From positions 4,464,001-4,528,000 of the forward strand of contig OZ241983.1 of assembly GCA_965204355.1 (NCBI GenBank): 64,000 bases of DNA, written 5' to 3'. The notes beneath the pieces are model-generated. The model worked only from the letters and a program-made list of their open reading frames with translations, did not search any database and was not told the DNA's origin. Of the stretch, positions 8,310-16,467 are shown one piece after another (the first letter of the stretch is position 1; each line of letters starts with the position of its first letter). This stretch comes from PCPOR2b sp965204355 (GTDB lineage: Bacteria; Poribacteria; WGA-4E; PCPOR2b). The position numbers and the translations under genes are program-made.

Positions 8310-10253
8310 ATGAATATGTCCTGTCGTTTAACTGCCGTAACCCTAATCTTATTGACCTGCATCATGGTGCCGAGTTGCGGCGGCAAAGAAATGGCGACGA
8401 CTGCTGATGTCACTCCCGACAGCGATGCAGAGATTACCTCCGATAATGCAGATGTCGTTCCTGATAATGTAGATGTTGCTCCTGATAGCGCCGTAGATGT
8501 TGCTTTAGATATCGCGCCTGATAGCGTTTTGAATGTTATTCCCCAAGACACTATTGGGGTGATTTACATACCCAGCTTACTTGGACTCAATGACGAAATT
8601 AACGCACTGATGCTGGAAATGATTCCTGCAGATCCACCACAGGAACTACCGGCTAAGATGTTAGCGGATACTTTTGGAGCAGGTTTTGAGACGCTAGCGG
8701 AATTGGAAGAATTGGGCTTAGATATGCGGAGAAACTTTGCGGTGTTTCTCTCCGGTGTCAATCCACCAATGCCTTCCGCGGCGGTTCATGTTAAGGATGC
8801 GGAAAGTGTCAAACAACTCATTGAAATGGAAGCAGAAGGCAGCAGTGCGGTTACCCATAATGGTGTGACATATCACGCCACAGGTGAGGAAGGCGCATTT
8901 GTTCTTATGGGCGATGTGATGGTCTATTCAAGTTCAGCGAAGGTCTGCGAAAAAGTAATTGATACCCAAAAGAAGATGATGCCATCGATTGCTGCCAATC
9001 CCGATTTCCGGGCACTCCAGCTTGATACTACATCTGGCGTAAATGATTTGGTGGCTTACTTTGCAATGGATGCCATTGTAGAGGGTCTCCATCCCATGCT
9101 CACTGAAAAAGCGGAGGATTTAAAGATGGGAATGGAGGCAAGCGCAGAAGCAGATCCAGAACTCAATGCCGGCTTAGGATCTGCTGAAAGTCTCATTGAC
9201 AGCGGTATTTGGCTGTTGGATCAGTCAAAAACTTTGAGTTTGACTGTGCAACTCAACGGCAGCGATCTGCAGCTCTCACCGTTCCTCAAATTTAAGCCGG
9301 AGAGCGAAATCCAAACATATATTCGCCACATGCCGAGGGAATTAGCACACCTTAAATACCTACCGCAAAATGCGTTTTTCAACGGTGAAATGCAATTTCA
9401 GAAAGAGATGCTCATTGATCTGACGCAAACAATGCTGAAGTTATTTATCCCTTCGGATCCAGACGCGGATACAGCGGGGATCGGAAAAGCATCCGAGGCA
9501 CTTACTGAAGCCACAACAGGTTTCTACGAGGGCTTGGGAGATGAGCTCGCTTTTTCTGTCAATTTTAGCGAAAGCATGATGCCTGACTTCTTGTACATCT
9601 ACAATGTGACGGACGAAAAGCAGGTTAAAGCCTACATGGAGACGGAGTTCACTGAATATTTGGGAGCCTCAATGAGATTCACGCAAGCGATGGGAGCTGG
9701 TCAGGAAATCGCTGGCATGTACGCAGACGTATCAGCAGGACCCCCTGAAATATATAATGGTATCGAGATTAAAAACTATGTCCTGCCAAATATCACCGCC
9801 CTTTTTTCTGAACTTCCGCCCGGTTGGGAGAGAGTTGTTCCAAAACAGTGGAATATCTACTACGCCCTCACTGGTGGCAAAATGCTGTACGCAATGGCAG
9901 GTAGTGCCCAACCGATAAAAAACACCCTAGACCGAATGGCCATGGGGGCAGGCTTTGATCAAGGAGAAGGCTACGCTAAACTGACCGGTGCCTTGACTTT
10001 AGAAAATAACATGTTTTTTGCGATCTCACCTATTACAGCAGTTAAGAACCTCGTACAAATTTTCGCTCAAGTCGATCCAAACATTGGCATGATCCAGATG
10101 TTTTTGGTGGACATTCCCGAAACCTACAGCATCGGGATTGCCAGCCAAAATCGGGATGAAGGGATTGCAGGAGAGCTATTTATCTCGCTCGGCGATTTCA
10201 AGGAAGTCATCACGCTAATCGCCGGTCTGCAGCAAATGGGTGGGATGCAGTGA
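8310..10253 (+). CDS. large DUF3352-like lipoprotein
   Basis: The 647-residue protein begins with a lipoprotein signal peptide (hydrophobic core at 7-20, candidate lipidation Cys23 in MVPSCGG). Residues about 31-70 form a low-complexity linker rich in the DV-x-PD pattern (the DNA shows imperfect GATGTTGCTCC-type repeats). The remainder resembles DUF3352 proteins, with repeated NGVTYHATGEEGAF and NGIEIKNYVL elements and long helices; function is unknown. It is probably anchored to a membrane facing the periplasm. AAAGGAG lies before the ATG. A hairpin separates it from the convergent HMA lipoprotein gene. Confidence 0.75.
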   Translation: MNMSCRLTAVTLILLTCIMVPSCGGKEMATTADVTPDSDAEITSDNADVVPDNVDVAPDSAVDVALDIAPDSVLNVIPQDTIGVIYIPSLLGLNDEINALMLEMIPADPPQELPAKMLADTFGAGFETLAELEELGLDMRRNFAVFLSGVNPPMPSAAVHVKDAESVKQLIEMEAEGSSAVTHNGVTYHATGEEGAFVLMGDVMVYSSSAKVCEKVIDTQKKMMPSIAANPDFRALQLDTTSGVNDLVAYFAMDAIVEGLHPMLTEKAEDLKMGMEASAEADPELNAGLGSAESLIDSGIWLLDQSKTLSLTVQLNGSDLQLSPFLKFKPESEIQTYIRHMPRELAHLKYLPQNAFFNGEMQFQKEMLIDLTQTMLKLFIPSDPDADTAGIGKASEALTEATTGFYEGLGDELAFSVNFSESMMPDFLYIYNVTDEKQVKAYMETEFTEYLGASMRFTQAMGAGQEIAGMYADVSAGPPEIYNGIEIKNYVLPNITALFSELPPGWERVVPKQWNIYYALTGGKMLYAMAGSAQPIKNTLDRMAMGAGFDQGEGYAKLTGALTLENNMFFAISPITAVKNLVQIFAQVDPNIGMIQMFLVDIPETYSIGIASQNRDEGIAGELFISLGDFKEVITLIAGLQQMGGMQ

Positions 10254-10310
10254 TTTGATGTCTAGTCCCATCAAGGACTCACTGGGCAATAGTGCAAAGG
10301 TAGGAAAGAG

Positions 10311-10367
10311 AAAGTGGCAGTGCGGAAGATAGCGGTTCACTGAGTCGAGACCTTCCGCACTCACTTT
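10311..10367. terminator. bidirectional hairpin between convergent genes
   Basis: AAAGTG-gc-AGTGCGGAAG pairs with CTTCCGCACTCACTTT over 16 bp with a two-base bulge. It lies between the stops of the DUF3352-like gene (plus) and the HMA gene (minus), the usual place for a shared terminator. The A-rich and T-rich flanks are short. Confidence 0.6.
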
Positions 10368-10382
10368 AACTCTGGGAACTGA

Positions 10383-10766
10383 CTAATTTGTTGCGGTTCT
10401 TGCGCTGAAACCCGCTTTTCCGATAGCATCGGTTAGTTGGTTAGCGGTGGCTTTGCCTTTTTCAAGTTTAACGATGGCTTTGCCATCTGCTTGAATAACA
10501 TCGGCGCTAATCACGCCCGGAACGTTTGTAAGTGCGGCCCGCACTTTGGCTACACAGCCACCTCACACCAGCCCATCAACGTCTAATGTGACCTGTTCGT
10601 AAGCTGCTGGAGCTGCTTCGGACATATCCGTACTTGCAGCGGTTTCAGCTTGTGTCGCTGCTGGTTCCGCGGTCTCAGCTGCCTTTTCCATCGCCTTCTC
10701 TGAAGCACATCCAATAGCGAGCAGAATTGCGACACAGCCAATGAGTGTGAGTTTTAGTATACGCAT
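10383..10766 (-). CDS. HMA-domain lipoprotein, predicted selenoprotein (in-frame UGA at codon 68)
   Basis: Reading through one UGA gives a 127-residue protein. Residues 1-20 are a lipoprotein signal (lipidation Cys20 in LAIGC), 21-57 an Ala/Glu/Thr linker, and 58-127 a complete heavy-metal-associated ferredoxin-like domain ending AGFSARTATN before TAG. The UGA falls exactly on the first Cys of the HMA metal site: VDGLV-U-GGCVAKV where the family has GMxCxxC. Frame and HMA similarity continue without other damage through VPGVISADV and ANQLTDAIGKAGF. A hairpin fitting a bacterial SECIS follows the UGA. A strong AAGGAGG precedes the ATG. It probably binds a soft metal (Hg, Cu or similar) at an envelope membrane. 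A simple nonsense mutation is the alternative, but is unlikely at this exact codon. Confidence 0.82.
10530..10565 (-). promoter_or_regulatory. UGA codon (10563-10565) with candidate bacterial SECIS hairpin
   Basis: On the minus strand, 16 bases after the UGA, AAGTGCG pairs perfectly with CGCACTT around the loop GGC (10530-10546). The apical loop begins 24 bases after the UGA and its first two bases are G, matching the known requirements for SelB-binding bacterial SECIS elements inside the reading frame. No folding program was run. Confidence 0.75.
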
Positions 10767-10797
10767 GTGGGTTACACCTCCTTTCGAATCTCAATTA

Positions 10798-10895
10798 TGG
10801 TGAATTCTAAAAACAGATAGACACTTTTGCCCCTGGTAGGTGCGGTTTCCTAACCACACCGTTTTGGAGTGTTTCATTAATTCTAAGATCCACTA
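10798..10895. repeat. family A MITE copy (TA-flanked, 98 bp)
   Basis: Begins TGGTGAATTCTAAAAA and ends ATTCTAAGATCCACTA, imperfect terminal inverted repeats, with TA on both sides. The interior holds a GTAGGTGCGG... hairpin. No coding capacity. Confidence 0.75.
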
Positions 10896-11058
10896 TAAGT
10901 GCCTATCCATTGTATGTGAATCCATCGGTTATGTCAAATAGGATCTAACTTTAGGTTGTCAATAATAGCGATGCATCACCTGCCGACTTCACAGCGATGG
11001 AATATCAACACACCTCAATTGCAGAAAGAGATCACTCATAATAGTAGACGTGAATTGG

Positions 11059-11208
11059 GTGAGAACGGTTTATAATAACGGCAGGGGATGGCATGTCGGA
11101 AATATGGTACGGTGGAAAGGGGTGTACTACATCTGTTCGTCCCACGAATATCCTCCGGGCGAAAACCACGGGTCCAATGTTTATCTTGCTTCCGTGTCGC
11201 TGACATGA
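11059..11208 (+). pseudogene. remnant of a sugar-hydrolase or BNR-like gene
   Basis: An open stretch of about 50 codons ending in TGA has protein-like composition, including GRGWHVGNMVRWKGVYYI and SSHEYPPGENHGSNVY. Such phrases resemble the N-terminal blade of five-bladed glycosidase or sialidase-like proteins. There is no good start codon or ribosome site and the frame stops soon after. I read it as a fragment left by deletion. The rest of the 467-base gap holds the family A copy and nothing I recognise. Confidence 0.4.
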
Positions 11209-11233
11209 ATTGCGGATTTTTGCCTACATTGCA

Positions 11234-12307
11234 CTAAACGTCCATCAGTTTCGCACACAAGGATTCGACATCAACGCGGGTACGAGTCCGCGCCGACTCA
11301 ATGCAGGATTCCATCAATATCCATGTTCCCAACGTGGTTTCCTGTAGCCACTCCCTATCCTTGCCGGTGGAAATCGCGTCTGCAAAGGCGTCAAACTGAA
11401 TACGATCGTCTTCAACGAGTCCGGGATGGAGGTCTTGAAGCTGGGAATCTTCAACACATTCACCCTTACGGAAAAGTTGGAGATGTCCTGCATCCCGTCG
11501 AATATCCCCATTCTGCCCATGGAATGTCCAATGACCGCTCCAACCGAATGGGTTTGCATGTGAGGCGTTAGTTCCTGTATAGCAAAAAGGTGCTCCGTTG
11601 GGGTATTCCAGCAAAGCCTGAGCACCTGCCGTTCCCCAAACACCGGTCTGAGCAATCTCACGGTCTTCCCGTTGATGGATTCGTGCTGTCACATATTTCG
11701 GCAACCCTTTCGCTCCAACGAGTTGGTCGAGTTGATGCGCCGTAGCAGCATGGAAGAAAATCCCCTCAACATAGGAGTCCGGGTAACGTGAATTATCCGC
11801 CCGCCAAAGATTCTGACGAATCCAGAACCGACACTCCCCGCCAAGCATTTCCCCAATACCGTCCGATCCACGTAACCATTCACGCATCTTGGCAGCAGCA
11901 GGATTCCAGCGCTTATTTTGTCCCTGTACCAACATCAGACTCGGTTCTGCCTTGTGAGTCTTGATAATTTCTCGAAACTCCTCTGATGTTGTTGCAATCG
12001 GTTTGACACACAGTGTATGCAACCCAAGATTCAGACTTTCGACGACCAGTTTGGCATGTGCTGGCGTCGAGGCATAGATGAGACACGCTTCCGCACCATG
12101 TCGTTCTCGCGCTTCGGTGATTGTGGTGTAAATCCGGTCAGCAAGTCCTTCGGGCACATCGCCTTCCAACGACGCCACTCCCTCTCGCGCTTCATCGAGA
12201 TTAATGTCCACGCAAGCGACGGGGGACAACCCCTCACAATTGACTAGCGCCTGAAGTCGTCCAATGGCGAAATGGGTGCAGCCCACATGAATGGTTGGTA
12301 TAGCCAT
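11234..12307 (-). CDS. Gfo/Idh/MocA family oxidoreductase
   Basis: NAD(P)-dependent oxidoreductase of 357 residues, probably acting on a sugar or inositol derivative in the cytoplasm. The N-terminal Rossmann part starts MAIPTIHVGCTHFAIGRLQA and continues ACVDINLDEA; the mid-region LGLHTLCVKPIATT carries the conserved (E/V)KP-type motif of the family; the C-terminal alpha/beta domain follows. It lies 35 bases downstream of the HpcH/HpaI aldolase gene on the same strand, suggesting one transcript and a shared catabolic route. Substrate cannot be read from the sequence. Confidence 0.88.
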   Translation of the reverse strand: MAIPTIHVGCTHFAIGRLQALVNCEGLSPVACVDINLDEAREGVASLEGDVPEGLADRIYTTITEARERHGAEACLIYASTPAHAKLVVESLNLGLHTLCVKPIATTSEEFREIIKTHKAEPSLMLVQGQNKRWNPAAAKMREWLRGSDGIGEMLGGECRFWIRQNLWRADNSRYPDSYVEGIFFHAATAHQLDQLVGAKGLPKYVTARIHQREDREIAQTGVWGTAGAQALLEYPNGAPFCYTGTNASHANPFGWSGHWTFHGQNGDIRRDAGHLQLFRKGECVEDSQLQDLHPGLVEDDRIQFDAFADAISTGKDREWLQETTLGTWILMESCIESARTRTRVDVESLCAKLMDV

Positions 12308-12342
12308 AATTGCCTCCTTGTATGTGTCGCCTAAATTCGGTG

Positions 12343-13125
12343 CTACTCACCCAAGGCTTCGTCAAAATCTCGGTTACTACTCTCCAATACCGCTGTTAGT
12401 GCAAAATCTCCACCGTAAGCAAGCAACTGCGCTCCCATTCCACAGTACTTTTTAATCAACTCAGGCGTTCCGGCGGGAATGCCCCAAGCGATACCCTGTC
12501 TTCTGGCTGCCTCCGCAACTTGAGCAATAGCTTCATCAAGGCTAATCTGTGAGCCGTCTTCACTTTGGCTCAAGCGTAGCCCGAGATCCCCCGGACCGAC
12601 GAAAAGCGCGTCCACTCCCGATACAGCCGCAATTTCTTCGACGTTCCCAAGTGCCTCCGGTGTCTCGATCTGAATTGTGATGAAGGTTTCTCTATTGGCA
12701 TCGTCGGTGTAGGTGCTGTTGGGTTGCCATACCTCAATGCCGAAATCGCCGTCCAGACCGGCACCGTCCATGCCGCGGTTGCCCATAGGCGGAAATTTCA
12801 CAGCGTTCACAATACGCTGTGCCTCCTCCGCATCTGATATTAGCGGCATCATCAAACCGGTTGCACCATCTTCAAAATATCTATAAAGCCGTGTCCGTTC
12901 TTGGGTGGGAGGTCGTACCATACAGTCAATATCGTTGTGGTAACACAGTCCCAACAGGCTCTGTACCTCACGATCGGTCATCGCTCGGTGCTCCAAGTCC
13001 AACCAGATGACATCATAGCCAAAGTGTGCGGCATAACGCACAAAAAATGGAAGGTAGTGTCCCAACCCACACACTCGGGCGCATCGGTTTTGCTGGATTT
13101 TCTTCAGGGTTTTGCTATTTCTCAT
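12343..13125 (-). CDS. HpcH/HpaI aldolase family protein
   Basis: Class II metal-dependent pyruvate aldolase family, 260 residues, TIM barrel. Visible family signatures are FDVIWLDLEHRAMT-like (YDVIWLDLEHRAMTD), IQIETPEALGNVEEI for the metal-ligand Glu region and ALFVGPGDLGLRL for the metal-ligand Asp. Such enzymes cleave 2-keto-4-hydroxy acids to pyruvate and an aldehyde. It appears to lead a two-gene unit with the downstream Gfo/Idh/MocA oxidoreductase. A second, distinct aldolase of this family occurs at 42674-43504. Confidence 0.9.
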   Translation of the reverse strand: MRNSKTLKKIQQNRCARVCGLGHYLPFFVRYAAHFGYDVIWLDLEHRAMTDREVQSLLGLCYHNDIDCMVRPPTQERTRLYRYFEDGATGLMMPLISDAEEAQRIVNAVKFPPMGNRGMDGAGLDGDFGIEVWQPNSTYTDDANRETFITIQIETPEALGNVEEIAAVSGVDALFVGPGDLGLRLSQSEDGSQISLDEAIAQVAEAARRQGIAWGIPAGTPELIKKYCGMGAQLLAYGGDFALTAVLESSNRDFDEALGE

Positions 13126-13177
13126 AGTCTTCCTCTTCAGGTTTTAATCGCGTAGTACCGATTTCTATTTTGCAAGT

Positions 13178-14056
13178 TTAGCAGTCGTGAGTAAAGATGG
13201 ATTGGACGAGCCAATCCGTTACACTGGGATATTGATCGAGATCCAAAACAAATTCCTGTCCTCGACCAACGCTTTGCAGGTAGGCATACTCCTCGTCAGG
13301 CTTCCAGCGGTCAGGTTTGGGGTGGTAGGTAAGCGGGGACTTGCCGTTGTCGGGATAGAAAGACCGAGGCAATCGCCAATCCGTTACCCCTGATCCATCC
13401 GGGTTTGTCAAAACCAACCGTTCGTGAAACTTCGGGAAGCACCCCGCCCCTGGTGCTATCGATCTATTGCCCAAGCGCAACTCCTCAGACGCAATATAGA
13501 GGGTATTGGTTGGATTTCTACCCCGTGAGGGATGCCGGTGTGGATGGTAGCGTGACCATGGGAGTTCATCTTTCGCAAGCTCATCGACCTTACGAATTTT
13601 CCCAATCTGAAGCCAGCCCCACAGGATATGTCGCCTAGGGGCATCTTTAACAAAACACCATCCGCCAGAAGTTTTCTCAATCTTCTGGAAGAGTCCGAAA
13701 AACAGGAAAAGATCGCCGATGCATACGTTTTGATTTTCTAGATGACCTTGGGCTGCGCCCGACTGGCCAAATAGTGGTCGCCAGCCTCTCTTCCGTGGTG
13801 AGTAAGCTGAACGATTGATATCCGGATCTAAGTGGGCACGGCGCTTGGAACCAATGCGATCTTTAGGTTTGCGTCGGCGGGTAAGATCTTTGACTACCTT
13901 CCCAATATTCGTGTCGCCATGCCTAATATCGCGGTATCTAATCTTTGAATACTGACCGGGTATTGGCAGAGAGTACAGCGTACCATCAGGGAAAATGGGA
14001 CTGGGACAACCACCCGATCCTGAATCGAATCCTTTTCGACTGAGAATTAGTTTCAT
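13178..14056 (-). CDS. Nmad3-like (nucleotide modification associated domain 3) protein
   Basis: A 292-residue protein beginning MKLILSRKGFDSGSGGCPSP and continuing IFPDGTLYSLPIP, which I recognise as the start of the Nmad3 domain. Further family-like features are AHLDPDI, GQSGAAQGHLENQ, GDLFLFFGLF, HILWGWLQIGKI, NTLYIASEEL and VTDWRLP. The domain was predicted from comparative genomics to act with modified nucleotides in DNA; biochemical function is not established. No phage, methyltransferase or restriction gene is adjacent, so it is an orphan here, flanked by MITEs on its 5' side, consistent with recent arrival. Recognition is from memory of the family. Confidence 0.68.
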   Translation of the reverse strand: MKLILSRKGFDSGSGGCPSPIFPDGTLYSLPIPGQYSKIRYRDIRHGDTNIGKVVKDLTRRRKPKDRIGSKRRAHLDPDINRSAYSPRKRGWRPLFGQSGAAQGHLENQNVCIGDLFLFFGLFQKIEKTSGGWCFVKDAPRRHILWGWLQIGKIRKVDELAKDELPWSRYHPHRHPSRGRNPTNTLYIASEELRLGNRSIAPGAGCFPKFHERLVLTNPDGSGVTDWRLPRSFYPDNGKSPLTYHPKPDRWKPDEEYAYLQSVGRGQEFVLDLDQYPSVTDWLVQSIFTHDC

Positions 14057-14614
14057 GGGTTATGGGATCCTCACTAGATTAAAAGTTCCTCCAATCTCAG
14101 AAAGAGGTCAGTTAGGGCTATTCAGTTTTAGGCTTTTTACCCATTTTGTTTGAAAAGTCAGAGTCGGTAAGTCGCTCTTAGAGCGAAGTGTCGGGATTGG
14201 GAAATCCCTCCTACAGAAAAACTAAATGACCCTAGAGGTCAGTTGAGTGACAACTCACCTGTCGCCCCGCTGGGGCTATGGGTCGGGCAAGTCGCTTTGG
14301 ATCCCGATTTATCGGGAATGCCCAACCTACGGGTATGGTGTTGGGTTTCACTTTATCCATACTATAAAGGGGGGTATTGAAAAGTGTAGCTTCTATTGTG
14401 TTTGATAGGAATTTGCTTTTACCGTTCAACCCAACCTACGTACCACTCCTGATCACGAATCGTGGCAAGATGCCACTCCCACAGACAGTATTTATGAGTC
14501 CTCCTCGATTAATGAAGCCTCTTCATTATAACCGATTGTCATAGCGAAAAGAGATAAAAATTTACTCGTCCCTTTTTGGCCTTAAAGCCCTCTATGAGCC
14601 CCGCGACTTTTTCG
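14057..14614. repeat. intergenic repeat block: family B MITE, palindromes, family E repeat
   Basis: Contains a family B MITE (14113-14234) with ends TAGGGCTATT / AATGACCCTA, a TCCCGATTTATCGGGA palindrome near 14300, and a family E repeat (14340-14439) bounded by GTTGGGTTT and AACCCAACCTAC that recurs at 49770-49870. No gene seen. Confidence 0.7.
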
Positions 14615-14643
14615 TTGCAGAATTGGGGGGAGTTTGCTATGAT
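14615..14643 (+). promoter_or_regulatory. sigma-70-like promoter of the ThDP enzyme/TonB operon
   Basis: TTGCAG (14615-14620), exactly 17 bases, then TATGAT (14638-14643). It lies 57 bases before the first gene of the four-gene operon. Confidence 0.5.
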
Positions 14644-14699
14644 ACGCGAAAACAGAGCCGAATTATAACCCTATTTTTTTAGACACACCGGAGGACTCA

Positions 14700-16433
14700 A
14701 TGCGAAAAACGATTAGCGGTACAGGCGGCATGATCCTAACCAAAATGCTCAAGGAATGTGGAGTCGAATATCTCTTCACCAATCCCGGCTCGGCAGAAAC
14801 GGGACTCTTTGCAGCTGTCGCAGAGGACGGAGATTTGAGGATTGCCATGGCGAAGCACGAGGGGTTGGTCTCTGCAATGGCAGATGGGTACGCCCGCACC
14901 AGCGGTAAAGTAGGGGTGGCTATCGCCCACGTGACCGGAGGCTCGCTTCAGATGGCGGGTCAGCTCTACAACGCCCAGATGGCAGGGTCGGCGGTGGTTG
15001 TCATCGCTGGAGATTGGACAATGGAGGTCCAGGATTTCCGAGGCTTAACACCTTTCCCCGGGCTGAGTCAGGCAGAGCTGATGCGCGGCGTGACCAAAGA
15101 GGCACGGTGTGCCTATCAAGTGAGCTATCAACCGGAGGCGCTTACGGTCGCAACAGCGAGGGCAATGCGGGAGGCGACGAACCCACCGACGGGTCCCGTT
15201 TTTATCTCGGTAAATGCGAATCTGTTCCAGCAGGAGGACCTTGAGGCGGAGATTGGAGAAGGCGCAGGTTATCAGATTGAAGGTCCGGGAGCGGCACGAT
15301 CTCAAACCATTGAAGCGATTGCCCGAAAACTGGGTGAATGTAGCTGCCCTGCATTGATGTTCGGCGATGATGTTTGGAATCAAAACGCACAAGCCGAAGC
15401 GGTGCAACTGGCGGAATTGATTGGTGCACCGGTGTTCAGTAGCCGGCAAACCAACGCTAACTTCCCAACGCATCATCCGTTGTCCTGTGGCGGCTACCCC
15501 GTGGAAAAGGAATTTTCTGAAGTAACAGGTTTGCAACCCGATCTCCTGTTCATGGTTGGCTGTCGGGGTCTTCATGGGACCGCGGAGGAGCCGACTGTAA
15601 TACAGATTGGTCCCAACCCAACGCTGATGGGGCGACACTATCCGCTCGATCTCGCTGCTCAGTGTAACCTAAAGGATACTCTACCCGCCCTTTGTGAGAC
15701 GATCACCAACCTGTACGGGACTGATACCATTGAATTGTGGCGAAACCAACGCTCCAAGGTCTCGACCTACGCAAAACGCCTGCTTGAACGTGAGGAGGCT
15801 GTGGTGCGGGAACATGCGGACGACGAAGTAATTCACCCCAGTCTGTTAGAGGCACAGATGGCAACGCTCCTGCCGAAAGATTCGATAATCATTGGTGAAA
15901 ATCCAACTGCTCGCACAACACTGCTGCCGTTTGGACATGAACAGATGTGGCGGTTCGGCGGTGGTGGGGGCTCGCTCGGATGGGCGGTCGGCGGTGCGAT
16001 TGGCGCGAAGATCGGGATCGGAGACGAAAGACCCGTCGTTTTGAGCATCGGGGATGGTTCGCTCACCTATAGCGCAGCAGGATTCTGGTCTATGGCTCGC
16101 TATAAGACCCCTGTGCTGACAGTTGTTTCCAACAACGAAAGCTATCAAGTGGTGCGTATAAACTGGGCGCGGGAAATGCCGGACAGCCAGATGGTGCAGG
16201 AGGGCAAATACCCCGGACTCTTCCTTGGAGGTCCCTCAATTGATTACGCTGGACTCGCTCGGTCTCAAGGTGTGGACGGTGAACGTGTTACCGATCCGTC
16301 AGAATTGGAAGCGGCACTGAAGCGGGGGATCGACTGTATCACCAAAGAGAATCGACCGTACCTGCTTGATGTCGTTGTGGCGCGAGAAGGTATTGGGCAT
16401 GATTCCGAATGGCATCAGGGCTGGCAGATGTAG
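14700..16433 (+). CDS. thiamine-diphosphate enzyme, acetolactate synthase large-subunit-like
   Basis: ThDP-dependent enzyme of 577 residues with the usual three domains. The cofactor-activating Glu54 sits in MAKHEGLVSAMADGYAR, and the ThDP/Mg motif GDGSLTYSA to VSNNESY spans about residues 448-480. It belongs to the acetolactate synthase/benzoylformate decarboxylase/oxalyl-CoA decarboxylase superfamily. No small regulatory subunit or other branched-chain gene is nearby, so a catabolic 2-keto acid or aldehyde-transferring role is more likely than valine synthesis. CGGAGG precedes the ATG. It heads an operon with a TonB receptor whose start is 35 bases downstream. Confidence 0.88.
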   Translation: MRKTISGTGGMILTKMLKECGVEYLFTNPGSAETGLFAAVAEDGDLRIAMAKHEGLVSAMADGYARTSGKVGVAIAHVTGGSLQMAGQLYNAQMAGSAVVVIAGDWTMEVQDFRGLTPFPGLSQAELMRGVTKEARCAYQVSYQPEALTVATARAMREATNPPTGPVFISVNANLFQQEDLEAEIGEGAGYQIEGPGAARSQTIEAIARKLGECSCPALMFGDDVWNQNAQAEAVQLAELIGAPVFSSRQTNANFPTHHPLSCGGYPVEKEFSEVTGLQPDLLFMVGCRGLHGTAEEPTVIQIGPNPTLMGRHYPLDLAAQCNLKDTLPALCETITNLYGTDTIELWRNQRSKVSTYAKRLLEREEAVVREHADDEVIHPSLLEAQMATLLPKDSIIIGENPTARTTLLPFGHEQMWRFGGGGGSLGWAVGGAIGAKIGIGDERPVVLSIGDGSLTYSAAGFWSMARYKTPVLTVVSNNESYQVVRINWAREMPDSQMVQEGKYPGLFLGGPSIDYAGLARSQGVDGERVTDPSELEAALKRGIDCITKENRPYLLDVVVAREGIGHDSEWHQGWQM

Positions 16434-16467
16434 GATAAAAATTTCACGTTCTGTTTCGGAGAAAAAT

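Noticed and set aside
10563..10766. Reading the HMA gene as a 67-residue truncated lipoprotein
   Set aside because: The frame after the UGA encodes the rest of the HMA domain without any disruption, and UGA is at the ligand Cys position with a SECIS-like hairpin.
14700..16433. Naming the ThDP enzyme ilvB or oxc
   Set aside because: No small subunit, ilvC or CoA-transferase is adjacent and subfamily motifs cannot be judged by eye.
16366..16467. Longer start for the TonB receptor, overlapping the ThDP gene
   Set aside because: The ATG at 16468 has a ribosome site and is followed directly by a signal peptide; the extra 34 residues are not signal-like.
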